From Engraulis encrasicolus (Eukaryota; Chordata; Actinopteri; Clupeiformes; Engraulidae): DNA of 64,000 nucleotides. The stretch lies in NCBI RefSeq assembly GCF_034702125.1, contig NC_085880.1:42302885-42366884 (forward strand), written 5' to 3'. Both the position numbers and the translations under genes were made by a program. The notes under the pieces are model-generated. The model was given only the letters and a program-made list of their open reading frames with translations, did not search any database and was not told where the DNA came from. Positions 60,421 through 64,000 of the stretch are shown here, piece after piece; the first letter of the stretch is position 1; every line of letters begins with the position of its first letter.

Positions 60421-60437
60421 CTCTCCACCAACCCCAG

Positions 60438-60764
60438 GCCCTGGAGGAGGAGGTGATGGGCCACAGTAAGGACCTCCACCAGGCCATGAGCCTGGGCCAG
60501 AGCCTGCGGGCCGTCAGCAGCCTGGACGACCGCGAGCTGGTTCAGGGCCGCCTGGACGCCACCCAGACGGGCTTCATCGAGCTGCAGGAGAGGTGTCGCC
60601 GCAAGGCCGAGCTCCTGCAGCAGGCCCTGTCCAACGCCCAGCTGTTCGGAGAGGACGAGGTGGCCCTGATGAACTGGCTTAGCGAGGTGCATGGACGCCT
60701 CAGCGAGGTGGCGGTGGAGGACTACAAGGCGGACGTCCTGCAAATGCAGCACGAGGAACAACTG
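60438..60764 (+). CDS. dst: Spectraplakin exon 37
   Basis: The acceptor is CAACCCCAG and the donor GTAGTG; 109 codons, about one spectrin repeat. It reads ALEEEVMGHSKDLHQAMSLG, QALSNAQLFGEDEVALMNWL and on to QMQHEEQL. Dystonin has QALCNAKIFGEDEVELMNWL. The donor GTAGTG is slightly weak but fixed by phase. Confidence 0.95.
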
Positions 60765-61029
60765 GTAGTGTAGCCGTCTCTGCAAGCCAGCTAACCAACC
60801 ACCCCCCCGAAACCCTCCCTCCTACTGTCCCTTTGTAACCCCACATCACACAATTCAGTTACATCATTTCAACTTAAGTTTGTTTGTTTACGTTGGTTAT
60901 TTGTGTATTTATTTATTCGTTGGTTACCTCAGTTCATCTGCCAGTTCATGGATGATGGTATTGGAAAATTGGTGCGGCTGTTTTTTTTAATTCCCTTCCC
61001 CTACTAAGTTTTTTATTTTCTCACTTTAG
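60765..61029. other. Intron 37
   Basis: About 265 bases with no feature seen, ending TTTTCTCACTTTAG. Confidence 0.6.
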
Positions 61030-61114
61030 GGTCTTCATGAAGAGATCCAGCTGAAGAAGCAGAATGTTGATCAGGCCATTTCCAACGGCATGGAACTGTT
61101 GAAGCAAACCACAG
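61030..61114 (+). CDS. dst: Spectraplakin exon 38
   Basis: The donor is GTTAGG; 85 nt, ending phase 1. It reads GLHEEIQLKKQNVDQAISNG, MELLKQTT. Dystonin has VLQEDILLRKQNVDQALLNG and LELLKQTTG. Skipping would shift the frame. Confidence 0.95.
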
Positions 61115-61409
61115 GTTAGGCTTCCCAACTGCGTAGATTCCAGAATATTCAGGGATTCAGCAAAAATCAGTGCGTCATCGAAAAACAGTAGATTTCATGA
61201 ATTGAATAATGATTACGTTTGTGTGCAAAGACCACTACCATGGTCAAATGAAATAAATATCCTGCTGCAGGTATCTATGTAATTAGTGAAATAGATTCCA
61301 GACGTGAAAAGGTTTTGCTTTGGGGCATGTTCCAAATGTCTTTCCAATATTCACATTGGGCCAGTTAAATTTATGTAATCCTTCTTTTAAAAACAATATC
61401 CAACAAACA

Positions 61410-61578
61410 GCTATGACATAAAGAAAACAAACTGTAACAGCAGAGCAATAATCTTGCTACCCCTTGCTACAGGGGACGAGGCGGTGGTTGTCATCCAACA
61501 GACAACTATGAAAAAAGAAAACAAAAAAACAATGTAACCGAGCAATAATCGTCAATAATCGTAATTGCCTTGCTACAG
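61410..61578 (+). repeat. Tandem duplication of the exon 39 acceptor
   Basis: CTTGCTACAGGGGACGAGG occurs at 61463-61481 and at the true acceptor, a period of 106 bp. The upstream copy continues about 26 bases into exon-like sequence (GTGGTTGTCATCCAA). Flanking AAGAAAACAAA and CGAGCAATAATC-type sequence is also repeated. Confidence 0.93.
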
Positions 61579-61820
61579 GGGACGAGGTGGTCGTCATCCA
61601 AGGCAAGCTGGATGGCATCAAGACGGGTTACGCGGAGATAAACACCATGAGCAACCAGGTGACCAAGACTCTGGAGCAGGCTCTGTCGCTGGCCACCAAG
61701 CTGGAGGGCACCCATACGGACCTGACCTCCTGGCTGGACACGGTGGAGGCGGAGCTGGACGTCTTCGGAACCCAGGAGCCCGTCGGAGAGCAGCTGAGTC
61801 AGGTGCAGGAGACGCGGAAA
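61579..61820 (+). CDS. dst: Spectraplakin exon 39
   Basis: The donor is GTAAGT; 242 nt. It reads GDEVVVIQGKLDGIKTGYAE, TKTLEQALSLATKLEGTHTD, LTSWLDTVEAELDVFGTQEP and ends VQETRK. Dystonin has [20 protein letters not shown] and KTLEQALQLARRLHSTHEEL. Confidence 0.96.
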
Positions 61821-63039
61821 GTAAGTGAACGTGAAAGCCCAACTGAGAAACTCCAACTCGCATTATCATTAGGACACAGCACTCCACAGCACACAAGTGT
61901 TCACTCACTGCACACAATGAAATTGCATTTATGCCTCACCCGTGCAAGGGACCAGCCCCCAATGGCGCCCGAAAGGGAGCAGTGCGGCATGGACGGTACC
62001 ATGCTCAGGGTACCTCAGTCATGGAGGAGGATGGGGAAGAGCACTGGTTAATTACTCCCCCCACCAAGTCTGGCTACAGCCACCCTGTCATTATGAATGA
62101 CATAGCACAGATAGTATTTACACACGTAGATAAAAGACTTGTATCGTTGAATGATGTCACTACACAGGTCAACACGAAAAGTAAGTCTGGTGATGGTCAC
62201 CCTGTCATTTACATCTGACAGCATTTATATACAGTAGATACAAGATTAATGTTATTGAATGTTGTCGCTAGGTCGACACGAAAAGTAAGTCTGGCGATGG
62301 TCATCCTGTCATTATGAATGTTATCATAGCACAGCTTGCATAGATGATGTCCCTACACAGGTCTCACAAAAAGAAAGTCTGGTGATGGTCACCCTATCAT
62401 TTAGATTGACATGACACAGCTAGCATCTATATACAGTAGATACAAGATTGATGTTATTGAATGTTGTCGCTAGGTCGACACGAAAAGTCTGGCCATGGCC
62501 ACCCTGTCATTATGAATGACATAGCACAGCTAGCATTTATACACCTAGATACAAGATTCGTATTGTTAAATGGTGTCACTACACATGTCTACATGAAACA
62601 AAAGCCTAGTGATGATCACCCTGTTATTTAGATTGACATGACACAGCTAGCATGTGTTGTCACTAGGTCTGCGGTAATTGTAGGTTGTTGCACAAGTTCA
62701 TCAGAACATTACTACCACCGTAGTACTACACCAGTATGACAGTGCACAGGGCCTTTAGTAGTCCTTTGGCCTAATACATTACGACTTGGTCATTGCCATT
62801 CTAATTTATAACAAGGGCTGTGTCTTAGGGGTAGCCCCTTAATGCATGCTGTACCGTCTGAGGAACACTGTAATAGTCATCAAAAGGTTAATTACCATAC
62901 TACTACTCTACTATGACAACACAGGGCCTTTTGTAATGCACTACGACTTGGTCATTGCCATTCTGGTAACAACAAATTGTCATTCTGGTAACAACAAACA
63001 CCGTATTTTAACGGGTTAATTCATTCTTGTCTTCCTCAG
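61821..63039 (+). repeat. Intron 39: SINE relative, tandem repeat, dispersed repeat
   Basis: 61826-62060 resembles the body of the SINE at 58655-58979. 62060-62660 holds about six imperfect units of roughly 100 bp (GATGGTCACCCTGTCATT, ATACAGTAGATACAAGATT, GGTCGACACGAAAAGTAAGT). 62826-63020 is a GTAGCCCCTTAATGC-family copy ending shortly before exon 40. Confidence 0.85.
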
Positions 63040-63246
63040 GCTCTATTGAAGGATGTCCAGGTCCATAAGCCCCAGGTGGAGAGCCTGAACGAGGTGAGCA
63101 GCTCGCTGCTGGAGCTGGTGCCCTGGCGCGCTCGCGAGGGCCTGGACAAGATGGTGGGCGAGGTCAACGAGCGCTACAAGTCGGCCGGCGACGCCATCGC
63201 CCAGCACGTGGACGCCATCGGCGCCGCCATACTGAAGTCGCAGCAG
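63040..63246 (+). CDS. dst: Spectraplakin exon 40 (last in window)
   Basis: The acceptor is TTCCTCAG and the donor GTGAGT; 69 codons, phase 0. It reads [40 protein letters not shown] and on to AAILKSQQ. Dystonin has [20 protein letters not shown] and EIDAAILRSQQ. The gene continues beyond the window. Confidence 0.97.
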
Positions 63247-64000
63247 GTGAGTCAGCTGCTCCTCTCATCTTGTTTGGATGATGTCAACCACTTTTAAAAC
63301 AAAGGAAATACGTAATGCGCACTTCAAAAGTAACACTCCGGAGTCCGGTGCAACCAGAGCGGGGCTAAATCATAATTAAAAAGGGAAAAGAATCTGGTGC
63401 AACACAGATGTCTATTTTCTGTAGTTTGTTTTATCAGTGCAATCAGTCTAACATGCGTCTTCATCAGAGTCCTCAGGACACCACCATAGCCACTCTTGTT
63501 TAGTTGTTGTCAACCAACCACCTTAGCATAGGTCTCTCCCCCAATACGTACTACGTGGCTCAAAGTAACCCTCCGGTGCAACCAGAGCGGGGCTAAGTAA
63601 TATCAGTGTTTTGTCAGTGCAATCAGACTAACGTTTCGACATGTGTCTCCATCAGATTCCTCAGGACACCACCATAGTTTAGTTGTTGTCAACCAACCAC
63701 CTTACTATAGGTCTCTCCCCCACCACACACACTCCCGTCCCACCAAAACAAAATGGCACCACAGCTCATTCACAAACCCCCCACAACACAAAGAAGCCCT
63801 CAGAGAACAGCATGCTAATTGCCGTTCCGGGTAATGGGCTAGCTATTATGATGATAATCCAGTCTGCTTTGGAGGACTGCTGCTGTGCCTGGTTAGCCCC
63901 CCTTGGGAGCTAGCTACTAGCCGCAGTTTAGTAGTTTAATGACAACACTGGGCGGGGAATGTTGGGTCTGGCAGCTTGCTTTCTCTCTCCCTCTTTCTCT
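63247..64000 (+). repeat. Intron 40 (partial) with about 230-bp tandem duplication
   Basis: CTCCGGTGCAACCAGAGCGG, AGTGCAATCAG and CCTCAGGACACCACCATAG occur in both 63335-63545 and 63565-63722. The rest up to the window end is unique-looking and ends pyrimidine-rich. Confidence 0.8.

Noticed and set aside
59519..60469. Open frames of 290 and 316 residues on +
   Set aside because: Composed of Leu/Ser/Pro runs from (CCT)n; no splice or homology support before 60438.

Overview
The window is the interior of one very large gene on the + strand of a ray-finned fish genome. Split exons encode spectrin repeats of a spectraplakin. Compared with the two vertebrate spectraplakins as I remember them, the exons are closer to dystonin (DST/BPAG1) than to MACF1. 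Examples are the segments ending [28 protein letters not shown] and [16 protein letters not shown] teleost is suggested by hAT- and Harbinger-like MITEs, tRNA-derived SINEs, dense (TG/CA)n, (GA)n and (TATC)n arrays, and an extremely long exon-rich gene. I found no second gene, RNA gene or CRISPR array. Neither end of the gene is in the window: the actin-binding and plakin domains should lie upstream, and the remaining spectrin repeats, EF hands and GAR domain downstream.

Layout: 1-2851 is intron rich in transposable elements. Exons 1-2 (2852-3754) lead into one 5.94 kb exon (4758-10697) carrying plakin (plectin) repeats and a long serine-rich tail, the exon that defines the muscle-type 'b' isoforms. 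Exons 4-31 (10828-40819) encode a near-continuous run of spectrin repeats. A 15 kb intron (40820-55869) then holds transposons, minisatellites, a 1.4 kb purine tract and an alternative first exon (ATG at 52664, donor after 54127). That exon starts a short isoform beginning MGKPLSRPDC and splices in phase to the next common exon. Exons 33-40 (55870-63246) continue the spectrin rod.

All 39 common exons and the alternative first exon were placed by hand from AG/GT boundaries and codon phase. Every junction keeps the reading frame, giving about 4,540 codons if all common exons are joined. This is the main evidence that the model is right.

The most unusual signal is repeated copying of exon edges, with their splice sites, into the neighbouring intron (exons 6, 11, 14, 22, 24, 26, 31, 39, perhaps 29). 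Other points are an acceptor that appears to be supplied by the tail of a dispersed repeat (exon 28), acceptors embedded in pyrimidine or (TATC)n microsatellites, a tandem 50-residue repeat in the big exon, and a potential N-myristoylation signal on the internally initiated isoform.
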